Source of the DNA: Acidobacteriota bacterium
GTDB lineage: Bacteria; Acidobacteriota; Terriglobia; Terriglobales; Acidobacteriaceae
Direction: 5' to 3'
NCBI GenBank assembly: GCA_021810735.1
Contig: JAJZIF010000205.1
Span: 1-6,821 of the forward strand
Length of the DNA: 6,821 nucleotides
Shown here: piece by piece, positions 1 through 6,821 of the stretch
Numbering within the stretch: position 1 is the first letter of the stretch
Layout: every line of letters starts with the position of its first letter
The notes under the pieces: model-generated
What the model was told of the DNA's origin: nothing
The model's database searches: none
What the model saw: the letters and a program-made list of their open reading frames with translations, nothing else
Program-made: the position numbers and the translations under genes

Positions 1-1
1 G

Positions 2-1141
2 ACGACGGCGAGCGCGCATGTTCCTAGCCCGGAGATTGCCGTATCACCATTGGTCCGGGAGCTCTTGCCGAACACTTCCATGATCGCGGTCGAAGATTTC
101 TTGCCGGACCAGAATCGGGTGGAGAGGAAGAGGGATTCTGGAGCGCTCGAAGCGGTGGATGAAGAACCTGCGGTTTCGTTCCAGGCTGATCGGGTACGTG
201 GCGGCGTCACTTTTCTGAAACAGCAAGCCGCCTGCCCATTTCGCGCCTTCGCGGAGTTTCGCCTCGGTAGCGAACCACTTGCCGAGCCTGCGAACGGACT
301 GTCCGCCACCGCGCAGGGAACGATTGTGCATGAGGTCCTGCAGAATTTTTGGAGCGAGACTCAGTTTCGGCAGAAATTACTGGAGAGCACGGACGAGCAG
401 CTTCGCCAGGTTTTGCGCGGGCACATACGCAACGCTTTACGAAGATTTTTCGAGCACACCGATGAGCCATGGCAAAGATCGCTGCTTGAGATCGAGGCAG
501 ACCGCGTGGAAGAACGGCTGCTGACATGGCTGGAAATGGAAAAGCAGCGCGCGGACTTTACCGTGCTGAAGACGGAAGACACGCTGGAAGCTGCACACTT
601 GGGCGGCATCGAACTGCGCTGTCGCATCGACAGAATCGACGCCGTGGCGAACGGCATTCTATTGATGGATTACAAAACGGGAGATGTGAAGGCCAACGCG
701 TGCGACGGCGACCGTCCCGACGAGCCGCAGCTTCCAGCATACGCAGTTCTGCGGCAATCATCCGCGCCGGAAAACAATCCGCTGGTGGGAATTGCTTTCG
801 CGGGGCTGCACGCAAGGAACGTCGGCTTCACGGTAGTCGGTTCTCTTTCAGGAATTTTCCCGGTGGCGTCCGGAACGACGAAAAACAAGCGCGCCAGTCT
901 ATCGGCAGAAGAAATGGAACAGCAGCAGGCAGAGTGGAGCGGAACGCTGACACGATTGGCGGAAGATTTTCGACTTGGCACGGCTGTGGTTGACCCAAAA
1001 AATGGAAGCGAGACTTGCAAATATTGCGCGCAGGCTTTGTTGTGCAGGATTGGCGAGACGGGAGACGCTGCGGAAGACGCCGACGACGAGGGCCAGGAGA
1101 ATTTTTCCGCCGCAGACGATTGGCAACGGTTAGAGCCATGA
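2..1141 (+). CDS. addB: AddB-type nuclease subunit (PD-(D/E)XK, Fe-S), 5' end outside window
   Basis: C-terminal 379 residues of a double-strand-break repair subunit that resects DNA ends together with the helicase encoded next. The frame is open to the left edge, so the TTG at 50 is not the true start. Numbering from base 2, Cys78 sits in QAACPFRAF and Cys339, Cys342 and Cys348 form CX2CX5C near the end. This is the split four-cysteine pattern that binds a 4Fe-4S cluster in AddB proteins. The nuclease core lies between them: His110 (GTIVHEVL), Asp210 (RIDRID), Asp223 and Lys225 (MDYKTG), Gln243 and Tyr247 (PQLPAY). The Asp-Asp-Lys spacing equals that of E. coli RecB (D1067, D1080, K1082), so the nuclease should be active. 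It resembles the AddB-like 'probable DNA repair protein' family (TIGR03623 as I recall) of about 900 residues, so roughly the first 60% is missing. The stop overlaps the next start (ATGA). The acidic tail after Cys348 looks disordered. The family is secure; strict orthology to B. subtilis AddB is not. Confidence 0.85.
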   Translation, partial: TTASAHVPSPEIAVSPLVRELLPNTSMIAVEDFLPDQNRVERKRDSGALEAVDEEPAVSFQADRVRGGVTFLKQQAACPFRAFAEFRLGSEPLAEPANGLSATAQGTIVHEVLQNFWSETQFRQKLLESTDEQLRQVLRGHIRNALRRFFEHTDEPWQRSLLEIEADRVEERLLTWLEMEKQRADFTVLKTEDTLEAAHLGGIELRCRIDRIDAVANGILLMDYKTGDVKANACDGDRPDEPQLPAYAVLRQSSAPENNPLVGIAFAGLHARNVGFTVVGSLSGIFPVASGTTKNKRASLSAEEMEQQQAEWSGTLTRLAEDFRLGTAVVDPKNGSETCKYCAQALLCRIGETGDAAEDADDEGQENFSAADDWQRLEP

Positions 1142-4100
1142 GCAACGTGCGCAAATTTTTCTCCATTGGAGATCGAGACTCGCTGCCAGTGCATCGCGAG
1201 GCTTCCGCGCGTGAAGACGCATGGGACGTCGAGCAGTCCTGGATTGTGGAAGCGCCAGCCGGCTCGGGTAAGACAGAATTATTGATGCAGCGTTTTCTGC
1301 GATTGCTGGCGCGCGTGGAGCAGCCGGAACAAGTACTGGCGATCACTTTCACCCGGAAGGCTGCCGCGGAGATGCGGGACCGAATTCTGGAATCGCTGCG
1401 GGACGCACAGGAAGACGCGCCTCTCGATCCTGCCGCCGCGCACAAATTGCAAACGCGGAAATTCGCGCTGGAGGCTCTCGAAGCCGACGCGAGATTGGGA
1501 TGGAACCTGGTTCGCCAGCCGCAGCGATTTAATATTCGCACCATCGATTCTTTGTGCAGCGAAATTACGAATCGCCTTCCCGTGCTTTCACGGTTGGGCG
1601 CGGAAATGCGCCCGGTGGACGACGCTTCCGATCTCTACGTTGCCGCCGCACAGGCAGCCCTGGAGGAGGTGGGCGGGGGCGATGTCCGCTTGCGCGCGGC
1701 GGTGCGGAGCCTGCTGCTGCACCTGGACAACCGAATGGAAAAGGCCGTGGAGCTGCTGGCGGACATGCTGGGCAGCCGCGATCAATGGGGACACGATTTT
1801 CCCATCGACCAGGAACGTTCCGACGAGGAACTGGACACGATCATCCGGGAAAAATTTGAAACACCGTTACGACAGTCTTGCGACGAGACATTGCAGCGCG
1901 CTTTTCAATTGCTGCCGGAGAAAAACTGGGAGCAGATCTTCGATCTTGCGCGATTCGCCGGCTGGAAACTGGAGTCTTCCGGGAAAAAGAATATCTTTCG
2001 CGACCTGTTGGATACTTCCGGCGCGCCACCGTGCCATCACGAGCACCTCGCCCAGTGGAAGTCGGCTGCGCGATTGCTACTCACAAATGAATGCAGTTTG
2101 AGAAAGCCACGGGGGGTCAGCATTCAACTTGGCTTCGAGGCAAAGCAGCCGCGTACGTTGGAGTTCAAAGCTTTGCTTGATTCTTTGCAGGGAGAAGACC
2201 GGCTGGTTCGAGCGCTGGGCAAAGTGATCGTGCTGCCGCCGGCCTGCTACACCGAGCAGCAGAGGGTAATTTTGCGGTCGAGTTTTCTGTTGCTGCGGCG
2301 CGCGCTGGCGCATTTGAAATTTGCGTTTGCGCAGACCGGCAGTTCGGACTTTGTGGAAATTTCCCTGGCCGCCAATCAAGCACTCAACGACGAGCAGGAC
2401 TCACTTGCGCTGGCATTCGGCACCGCGATTCAGCACTTGCTGGTGGATGAAATGCAGGACACTTCGATCCCGCAGTTTGAAATGTTCAGCAAACTGGTGC
2501 AGGGGTGGGACGGGCATGGCCAGACGGTATTTCTTGTCGGAGATCCAAAACAGTCCATCTATCGTTTTCGCCATGTCGAGGTGGAACTGTTTGCGCGCGC
2601 GCGCCGCGACGGCCTAGGCGGCGTATCACTGAAACCGCTTCGTTTGAGCAGCAATTTTCGCTCTCGAGCGAGCCTGGTGCGCCAGACGAATGAGGCCTTC
2701 GCGCGGATCTTTGAAAACGAGGCGGAAGAAGAATCTGACGGCGTTGAATTTGAGCCGTCGGAAGCGGCGCACGGGGAAGAGGAAACGGAGCGGCTGTTCT
2801 GGCATCCGCATGTGCAGCGGGCGCAGAACGCGAGTGAGGACGCAAACGGGCAGGTCGAAGAAGATCCATGCGCTGTAGAGGCGCGTCAGGTCTGCGAAGT
2901 CATTGAACGTCATCGGATGCAATCGGCCCCTGGGGAAAGACGGCCGAGCGTGGCCGTTCTGGTACGCGCCAGGAGCCATGTTGCGCCGATCCTGAAAGAA
3001 ATGCGCGCGCGCGGCATTCCGTATCGCGCGGTTGAGATGGATACGTTGCCGGATCGCCAGCCCATCCTGGACGCGCTGGCGATTGCCCGCAGTCTGCTGC
3101 ATCCGGCGGACCGTGTGGCGTGGCTCGCAGTGTTGCGTGCGCCGTGGTGTGGGCTGGCGCTGGCGGACCTGCTTGCGTTGTGTGGCAATGACGATCCGCA
3201 GTGGAATAGAAAAACCGTAATGGAGCTGTTCCGGGACCGCTCTTCTCTGCTAAGTGAGGATGGGCGGACACGGGCGGAGCGCGTTTTACGAGCAATGGAC
3301 TCCGCTCGGGAACAGTCTGGGAGGGAACGTTTTTCGACGCTGGTCGAGCGGATTTGGCATACTCTGGGAGGGCCGCACTGCATTTCTAAACAAGAACTGC
3401 CCGCGATTCAGGAATTTTTCGGAATGCTGGACAAGCTGCAAAACGAGAATGGCTGGCCGATGGCCGCGCAGTTGGAAGAGCGAATTCGGCATCTATATGC
3501 GCCACCGGCTGCAACTGAGGATTCCCCGGTCGAGGTACTCACTCTTTTCAAGGCGAAGGGGCTGGAGTGGGATGTCGTGCTGCTGCCGGGCCTGCATCGT
3601 TCGCCGCGGAGAAATGCCCCACGGCTTACGGAGTGGATGGAGCAGGTATCGCGCTGCGAAGGGAATGCGGGCTTCGAAGCCGTCAGCCGAGTATTTTTGG
3701 CGCCCATCAAGCATGTTGCCGAGGAGAAGGAAGCCATTGGCGACTGGATCCGCACCGCCCGCAGTGAAGGCGACCGGGCGGAGCTGAAGCGTGTATTGTA
3801 TGTGGGCTGCACGCGGGCACGGCTCGAGGTGCACCTGTTCGCCCAATGCAGGGAAGTGAAAAGTGGCGAACTCGGCAAAGCACGCGCGCAGACATTGCTC
3901 CACACGGCATGGCCGGTTGCGGAAGCGATTTTCGCGCGCCATGCCAGCAAGACGCTGCACGGCGACAGCACTGCTGGGACGATTCTTGAAATGCCGTCCA
4001 CGCCGCCATTTTCGACGGGTTGGCCTGCGCGCGAATTGCCGGGCTATTTGGAATCCATTGCTGCGGCCGGCGCGACTTATGAGTCAGGCGAATCCAATCC

Positions 4101-4863
4101 GAAGATTCGTCTCAAGAATTTTCAGCGTCTTCGCGGCGATTGGCAGCCACCTCCAGCGCTCCTCGACGTTCCACTGGCGCCACAGTTCGCGTGGCAGGCA
4201 GACATCGGCGACGACGGCAGCGACGAGGGACTGACAGCTTTCCAGCGTCCACAGGGATCGTGGCGAGCCCGTGTCTTTGGTACGGTACTGCACGCGTTTT
4301 TGGAGCCGGTATCCGCCATCCTTGCGCAACATACAGACCCGAATGCTGTTGCGCAAGCGATCGATCGACTGGCCCAGCCGATCCGACTGCAACTACTGCG
4401 CAGCGGTCATTCACCGATTGAGGCTGGCAGAGAAGCGACGCGTATTCTTGCCGCATTGCACAGTGTGGCGCGCGATGAGAATGGGCGCTGGATTCTTGCG
4501 CACCATTCTCATCCCATGGCAGTGCCAGGAGTTTCGTCCGGCCTCGGATTTGAGGTTCCGCTGACAGCGCTCAATCGCAATGTCATGCGATCCATTCGCA
4601 TCGATCGCATGTTTCTGGCAGGCGTAGCGCCCATGGCCAGCGGCGAGGAAGCGTTGTGGATTGTGGATTTCAAAACTGCTTCGTACGGACTGGCACACGT
4701 CGAGGAGTTCTTGCTCGAAGAACGAAAGCAGTATGCCGAGCAGATGCAGATGTATGGCGACATTGCCCGCGCGACGTATCCGAGTGATCGTGTGGTCCGG
4801 CTGGGCCTTTATTATCCACTGTTGTCGCGCTTCCTGTGGTGGCCCCATGAATCTGTTTCCTAA
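1138..4863 (+). CDS. addA: AddA/RecB-type UvrD-family helicase-nuclease
   Basis: A 1241-residue SF1 helicase with a C-terminal nuclease. It is the motor of an AddAB-like complex that unwinds and degrades DNA ends to prepare 3' tails for recombination. Motifs in order: Walker A APAGSGKT (39-46), Ia [13 protein letters not shown] (68-80), TIDSLC (135-140), Walker B DEMQDT (437-442), [15 protein letters not shown] (467-478), IV LSSNFRS (503-509), [10 protein letters not shown] (804-812), [13 protein letters not shown] (885-895). The PD-(D/E)XK nuclease follows, with His1052 (GTVLHAF), Asp1156 (RIDR), Asp1177 and Lys1179 (VDFKTA), and Gln1204/Tyr1206 (QMQMY). Every catalytic residue I looked for is present, and the length is typical of AddA. 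I chose ATG 1138 because it overlaps the upstream stop as ATGA, pointing to translational coupling; the 41 codons open upstream lie inside the AddB frame and look unrelated to any helicase. Asp in TIDSLC, where B. subtilis AddA has His, fits the helicase partners of TIGR03623-type proteins better than Firmicutes AddA, so 'AddA-like' is safer than strict AddA. Confidence 0.92.
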   Translation: MSNVRKFFSIGDRDSLPVHREASAREDAWDVEQSWIVEAPAGSGKTELLMQRFLRLLARVEQPEQVLAITFTRKAAAEMRDRILESLRDAQEDAPLDPAAAHKLQTRKFALEALEADARLGWNLVRQPQRFNIRTIDSLCSEITNRLPVLSRLGAEMRPVDDASDLYVAAAQAALEEVGGGDVRLRAAVRSLLLHLDNRMEKAVELLADMLGSRDQWGHDFPIDQERSDEELDTIIREKFETPLRQSCDETLQRAFQLLPEKNWEQIFDLARFAGWKLESSGKKNIFRDLLDTSGAPPCHHEHLAQWKSAARLLLTNECSLRKPRGVSIQLGFEAKQPRTLEFKALLDSLQGEDRLVRALGKVIVLPPACYTEQQRVILRSSFLLLRRALAHLKFAFAQTGSSDFVEISLAANQALNDEQDSLALAFGTAIQHLLVDEMQDTSIPQFEMFSKLVQGWDGHGQTVFLVGDPKQSIYRFRHVEVELFARARRDGLGGVSLKPLRLSSNFRSRASLVRQTNEAFARIFENEAEEESDGVEFEPSEAAHGEEETERLFWHPHVQRAQNASEDANGQVEEDPCAVEARQVCEVIERHRMQSAPGERRPSVAVLVRARSHVAPILKEMRARGIPYRAVEMDTLPDRQPILDALAIARSLLHPADRVAWLAVLRAPWCGLALADLLALCGNDDPQWNRKTVMELFRDRSSLLSEDGRTRAERVLRAMDSAREQSGRERFSTLVERIWHTLGGPHCISKQELPAIQEFFGMLDKLQNENGWPMAAQLEERIRHLYAPPAATEDSPVEVLTLFKAKGLEWDVVLLPGLHRSPRRNAPRLTEWMEQVSRCEGNAGFEAVSRVFLAPIKHVAEEKEAIGDWIRTARSEGDRAELKRVLYVGCTRARLEVHLFAQCREVKSGELGKARAQTLLHTAWPVAEAIFARHASKTLHGDSTAGTILEMPSTPPFSTGWPARELPGYLESIAAAGATYESGESNPKIRLKNFQRLRGDWQPPPALLDVPLAPQFAWQADIGDDGSDEGLTAFQRPQGSWRARVFGTVLHAFLEPVSAILAQHTDPNAVAQAIDRLAQPIRLQLLRSGHSPIEAGREATRILAALHSVARDENGRWILAHHSHPMAVPGVSSGLGFEVPLTALNRNVMRSIRIDRMFLAGVAPMASGEEALWIVDFKTASYGLAHVEEFLLEERKQYAEQMQMYGDIARATYPSDRVVRLGLYYPLLSRFLWWPHESVS

Positions 4864-5846
4864 AGAATCGCAACCATGGTTGGCGATCGAGGATGCAATG
4901 GTTCAGGCTGAATCGTCGCTTGCTCCGTGATGGCGCGCTCAATGGTGGCGTTGATCTCCGCGCCCAGCAGCAGCATGAAGCCGGTCACATAGAACCAAAC
5001 CAGCAGAACAATCACAGCGCCTAACGGTCCATACATGCTGGTATAGGGATTGTAAATATGCAGATACAGCCTCAATCCCATGGATGCCGCCAGCCAGCCG
5101 AGAACCCCCACCACCGCGCCTGAAGAAAACCAGCGCCACTTGTGTTCCTGGCGATCGGGGCCCCAATGATACGTAATGGCAAACACCGTTGACATAAAAA
5201 ACAGGGCTGCAACAATTTGAATCACCTTCCAAGCGACCAGGACGAATCTATTGGCCAGCAAATCGCTGATCAACAGCTTTGCCATGAAATCGCCGAGAAC
5301 CAGCAGCAACATGGCGCTGAACACGAGGACAAAAATCGCCATGGTCAATGTCGTGGCAATGGCCTTGGCCTTCCAATAGGGCCGGCTCTCGCGGCTTCGA
5401 TAAATTACATTCAAAACGGTTTGCGCCGAGGACATTCCGTAGGTCGCCGCCCACAATGCTGCGAGCGCGCCCAATGCGAGGTGCCCGGTGTTATTCGCTT
5501 TTGTCGTCTCGGTGAAGGCGCTTTGGACAACGGCGAAAGCAGATGGCGGAATCACTTTCGCCAGGTATAACATCAGTTCCAAGTTCGCTGGCCCGCGCAC
5601 GCGTGTGAACCAGCTAAACATGATAGACAACAAGATCAGCGCAGGAAATAGAGCAAAGAGAAAATAGTAGGCAAGCTCGGCCGCTCGGTCGATAATTTCA
5701 TCGTGATTGGTGGATGACCATAACCTGGAAAGAAATGTCTTCGCGGGTATCCCGCCGAGAAGAAATACCTGTGCAGCCCGTCCCCACTGGGCCATGTTCG
5801 ACAAGGTCCTCGTTTCTTCGATTGTTCGGTCGATAGGGTCTTCCAT
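4860..5846 (-). CDS. YihY/virulence factor BrkB family inner-membrane protein
   Basis: A 328-residue integral membrane protein. Counting from the ATG at 5846, six hydrophobic segments lie at about 58-80, 122-141, 161-185, 203-226, 240-262 and 273-297. Family hallmarks are the first segment, with [19 protein letters not shown] starting near 53, and the C-terminal [19 protein letters not shown] from 272 followed by GAEINA. The family was once called ribonuclease BN in error; its transport or structural role is unsettled, so no substrate is claimed. The start is uncertain. A TTG at 5882 would add 12 residues. ATG 5846 has no clear Shine-Dalgarno. ATG 5795, opening MAQWGRAAQ, has GAGGA 11 bases upstream and would still keep all membrane segments. 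The gene converges on the helicase gene and their stop codons overlap. No strong promoter is visible upstream, and the gene appears to be a single-gene unit. Confidence 0.9.
   Translation of the reverse strand: MEDPIDRTIEETRTLSNMAQWGRAAQVFLLGGIPAKTFLSRLWSSTNHDEIIDRAAELAYYFLFALFPALILLSIMFSWFTRVRGPANLELMLYLAKVIPPSAFAVVQSAFTETTKANNTGHLALGALAALWAATYGMSSAQTVLNVIYRSRESRPYWKAKAIATTLTMAIFVLVFSAMLLLVLGDFMAKLLISDLLANRFVLVAWKVIQIVAALFFMSTVFAITYHWGPDRQEHKWRWFSSGAVVGVLGWLAASMGLRLYLHIYNPYTSMYGPLGAVIVLLVWFYVTGFMLLLGAEINATIERAITEQATIQPEPLHPRSPTMVAIL
4861..4887 (-). terminator. Candidate weak intrinsic terminator inside the end of the YihY-family gene
   Basis: The two arms at 4867-4874 and 4879-4887 (ATCGCAAC and GTTGGCGAT) pair over eight base pairs with one bulged G at 4882, leaving a CATG loop. 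The core CAACCATGGTTG is a perfect palindrome. Read on the minus strand, the hairpin is followed at once by TCTTTA, a short T-rich tract that includes the TAG stop. Read on the plus strand there is no T tract. It could therefore end the YihY-family transcript, but the stem has modest GC and the tract is short. No other terminator candidate was found between the two convergent genes. Confidence 0.35.
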
Positions 5847-6063
5847 GGCTATACAGTGAGATGCCGATATTGTCCGCCGCAAATCCGGTTCGGCGCAAAT
5901 ACCGCGATTGCAAAGATCCCTGCTCCGTCATCCGAACTGTTTTCGCGGCGGCGCTGCGTGGGCGGCAACAGGGCCTTCGAGCCGCCCAGACCTCAGGGGC
6001 CAGAGTTTTAGTGAAACTCCACGGATCCATGCAGCAAAATATTCGCGAAAGAAGAGCCGACCA
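5847..6063. other. Non-coding spacer with two small inverted repeats
   Basis: About 217 bases between the YihY-family gene and the transposase remnant carry no convincing gene on either strand. Two inverted repeats are visible. TGGGCGGC at 5959-5966 pairs with GCCGCCCA at 5981-5988 across a 14-base loop. GAGTTT at 6003-6008 pairs with AAACTC at 6014-6019 across five bases. Neither is followed by a T tract on either strand, so they are not standard intrinsic terminators. I looked here for a promoter serving the minus-strand gene and found no pair of boxes close to consensus. Confidence 0.5.
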
Positions 6064-6441
6064 TCAGCGAATAGCGCCCGCTTGAATACGCCAGGCGTGG
6101 TCCGGGTGCTGGTCGCCGGAAAGATAACGGAAGGCCACGTCCTCGAAGGTGCGCGTCTGCATCTTGCGCGAACTGTAGACGCCCCTCGCGTAGCCGTACA
6201 GCAGCAGACGGACCATCATCTCCGGCGCGTAGGCTGCCTGCCCGCGGCCATCCTTGTCCTGATAGGACTTGTAGATGGCGCTCAGATCCAGCGCCGATAC
6301 CACATCCAAAAGAAAGCGGGCCAGGTGGCCCTCGGGAAGCCAGTCGTGAAGCGATGGGGGAAACAGCAGCGTCTGGTTGACCCTGTCAGCAATGAAGTTC
6401 TGGCCCATGGCTCGAACATAAAAACAGAACCGGCTGCCCAC
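6064..6441 (-). pseudogene. IS1182-type transposase, N-terminal remnant
   Basis: A 125-codon frame whose first 115 codons match the N-terminal part of IS1182/IS5-like transposases (the InsH N-terminal/DUF772 type). Recognisable pieces are the opening around RVNQTLLFPPSLHDWLPEGH, the GQAAYAPEMMVRLLLYGYARG block, and FRYLSGDQHPDH. In intact relatives the next residues normally start DTIA and lead into the catalytic DDE region. Here the similarity stops dead after His115 (base 6097), and ten unrelated residues run to a TGA. The catalytic core, usually 300 or more residues, is absent from the window, so the product cannot transpose. A GTG at 6441 has GGAG (complement of 6450-6453) eight bases upstream; the ATG at 6408, which begins MGQNF, is the alternative start. 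Confidence 0.82.
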
Positions 6442-6487
6442 GCTATAGGCTCCGTCACGAATCTATGCCCGACACACTCCTAGCAGA

Positions 6488-6516
6488 ATGATTCCTAAAT
6501 AGCAGTTCAATATAAT
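6488..6516 (+). promoter_or_regulatory. Candidate promoter for the IS630-type transposase
   Basis: A perfect -10 box TATAAT lies at 6511-6516. Seventeen bases upstream, ATGATT at 6488-6493 keeps the TGA core of a -35 box. Transcription would begin near 6523, giving a leader of about 42 bases that contains the whole hairpin at 6529-6558. The -10 is strong and the -35 weak. Confidence 0.5.
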
Positions 6517-6528
6517 AGGTTGTGGTGT

Positions 6529-6558
6529 AGGCTCTTTGCATATCATTGCGAGGAGCCT
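6529..6558 (+). promoter_or_regulatory. Leader hairpin sequestering the Shine-Dalgarno of the IS630-type transposase
   Basis: Bases 6529-6540 pair with 6547-6558 over twelve consecutive positions (ten Watson-Crick and two G-U) around the six-base loop TATCAT. The Shine-Dalgarno GAGGAG at 6550-6555, nine bases before the ATG at 6565, lies wholly within the 3' arm. As RNA this should hide the ribosome site and keep transposase synthesis low. Hiding the ribosome site in read-through RNA is known for IS10 and IS50. Here the hairpin would also be present in RNA from the candidate own promoter. It may instead, or also, act as a DNA-level inverted repeat near the element end. Confidence 0.6.
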
Positions 6559-6564
6559 TGTCGC

Positions 6565-6821
6565 ATGCCTTTCGTCAGTCATCGAGCGCCGTTGAAGTTG
6601 AGTTCAGCAGAGGTGGAGATGCTGGCCATGCTTTCGCAGTCGAGAACGGAGGCGGCTGGCCGTGTGCAGCGGGCCTCGATTCTGCTGCGGTATCACGCAA
6701 GCGAAACCATCTCAGCGATTGCCCGAAGTATGGGAACGAACCGACCGCGGGTCGAACGGTGCGTGAACAAGGCCCTGGAATTTGGGGTGGCGCAGGCATT
6801 GGCAGATTTGCCTGGCCGGGG
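6565..6821 (+). CDS. IS630-family transposase, N-terminal helix-turn-helix, 3' end outside window
   Basis: ATG at 6565 opens a frame of 85 codons plus two bases that is still open at the right edge. It is preceded by GAGGAG at nine bases. The residues follow the N-terminal plan of IS630 transposases: a short lead with LSSAEVEMLAML, an RVQRASILLRYH helix (33-44), then a homeodomain-like helix-turn-helix at about 48-68 with ISAIARSMGTNRPRVERCV, then a linker ending ALADLPGRG that resembles the family's usual GLADLPRPG-like turn before the DDE domain. The helix-turn-helix would bind the element's terminal repeats. The DDE catalytic domain lies beyond the window, so whether the gene is intact is unknown. 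It is divergent from the IS1182 remnant. The family call rests on motif style and is fairly firm. Confidence 0.78.
   Translation, partial: MPFVSHRAPLKLSSAEVEMLAMLSQSRTEAAGRVQRASILLRYHASETISAIARSMGTNRPRVERCVNKALEFGVAQALADLPGR

Larger units (their letters stand above)
6442..6564. mobile_element. Junction between the two insertion sequences (upstream ends of both)
   Basis: This short stretch separates two divergently transcribed transposase genes and must hold the left ends of both elements, and possibly some host DNA. Exact ends cannot be set because the partner inverted repeats are missing: the IS1182 remnant has lost its far end and the IS630 element runs off the window. A CTAG palindrome at 6480-6483 and the direct repeat TAGCAG at 6481-6486 and 6500-6505 mark the part where sequence character changes to AT-rich. 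Confidence 0.5.

Noticed and set aside
50..52. TTG as the start of the first gene
   Set aside because: The same frame is open back to base 2 and the protein family has a long N-terminal region, so the gene is cut by the window edge.
1015..1137. A 41-codon upstream extension of the helicase frame
   Set aside because: It lies inside the AddB-like coding end, is rich in Arg from out-of-frame reading, and has no helicase similarity; ATG 1138 with the ATGA overlap is the better start.
2592..2604. Alternating GC run, and a similar one near 3003
   Set aside because: Explained by Ala-Arg codons (GCG CGC) in the helicase gene; no repeat array or structural signal is needed.
5698..6030. A 110-codon minus-strand frame spanning the spacer
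   Set aside because: It overlaps the start of the YihY-family gene in another frame, is not a continuation of the transposase, and has no recognisable motifs.
5908..6483. A 191-codon plus-strand frame
   Set aside because: It is antisense to the IS1182 remnant and the spacer and shows no recognisable protein features.
1..6821. A hidden defence or phage system
   Set aside because: The AddAB-like pair is a common repair complex and neighbours are a YihY-family protein and transposases; no toxin-antitoxin, restriction, CRISPR or retron features were seen on either strand.

Overview
The window looks like a piece of a GC-rich bacterial chromosome. Base composition, codon use and the mix of insertion sequences would suit a soil acidobacterium or a similar organism. 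That is an impression from style, not a test, and no rRNA or marker gene is present to settle it.

Layout. Positions 2-1141 (+) hold the C-terminal part of an AddB-type subunit with a RecB-like nuclease domain and four cysteines suited to an iron-sulfur cluster; its start lies left of the window. Positions 1138-4863 (+) hold the complete partner, an AddA/RecB-type UvrD-family helicase with all helicase motifs and its own C-terminal nuclease. The two genes overlap by ATGA and should form one two-nuclease, one-motor machine that resects double-strand breaks for recombination. Positions 4860-5846 (-) encode a YihY/BrkB-family membrane protein that converges on the helicase gene, with the two stop codons overlapping. 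Positions 5847-6096 are non-coding and contain small inverted repeats. Positions 6064-6441 (-) are the 5' remnant of an IS1182-type transposase. Positions 6442-6564 are an IS-to-IS junction. It holds a candidate promoter and a 12-bp hairpin that buries the ribosome binding site of an IS630-type transposase, which starts at 6565 (+) and runs off the right edge.

The left 4.9 kb is ordinary conserved DNA-repair content. The right 0.8 kb is an accessory patch where two unrelated insertion sequences meet, one already decayed. I see no defence system, CRISPR array, tRNA or rRNA. I do not see a convincing new multi-gene system here. The features most worth a second look are the hairpin-occluded transposase start, the overlapping convergent stops with a hairpin inside the coding end, and the sharp break in the IS1182 remnant.
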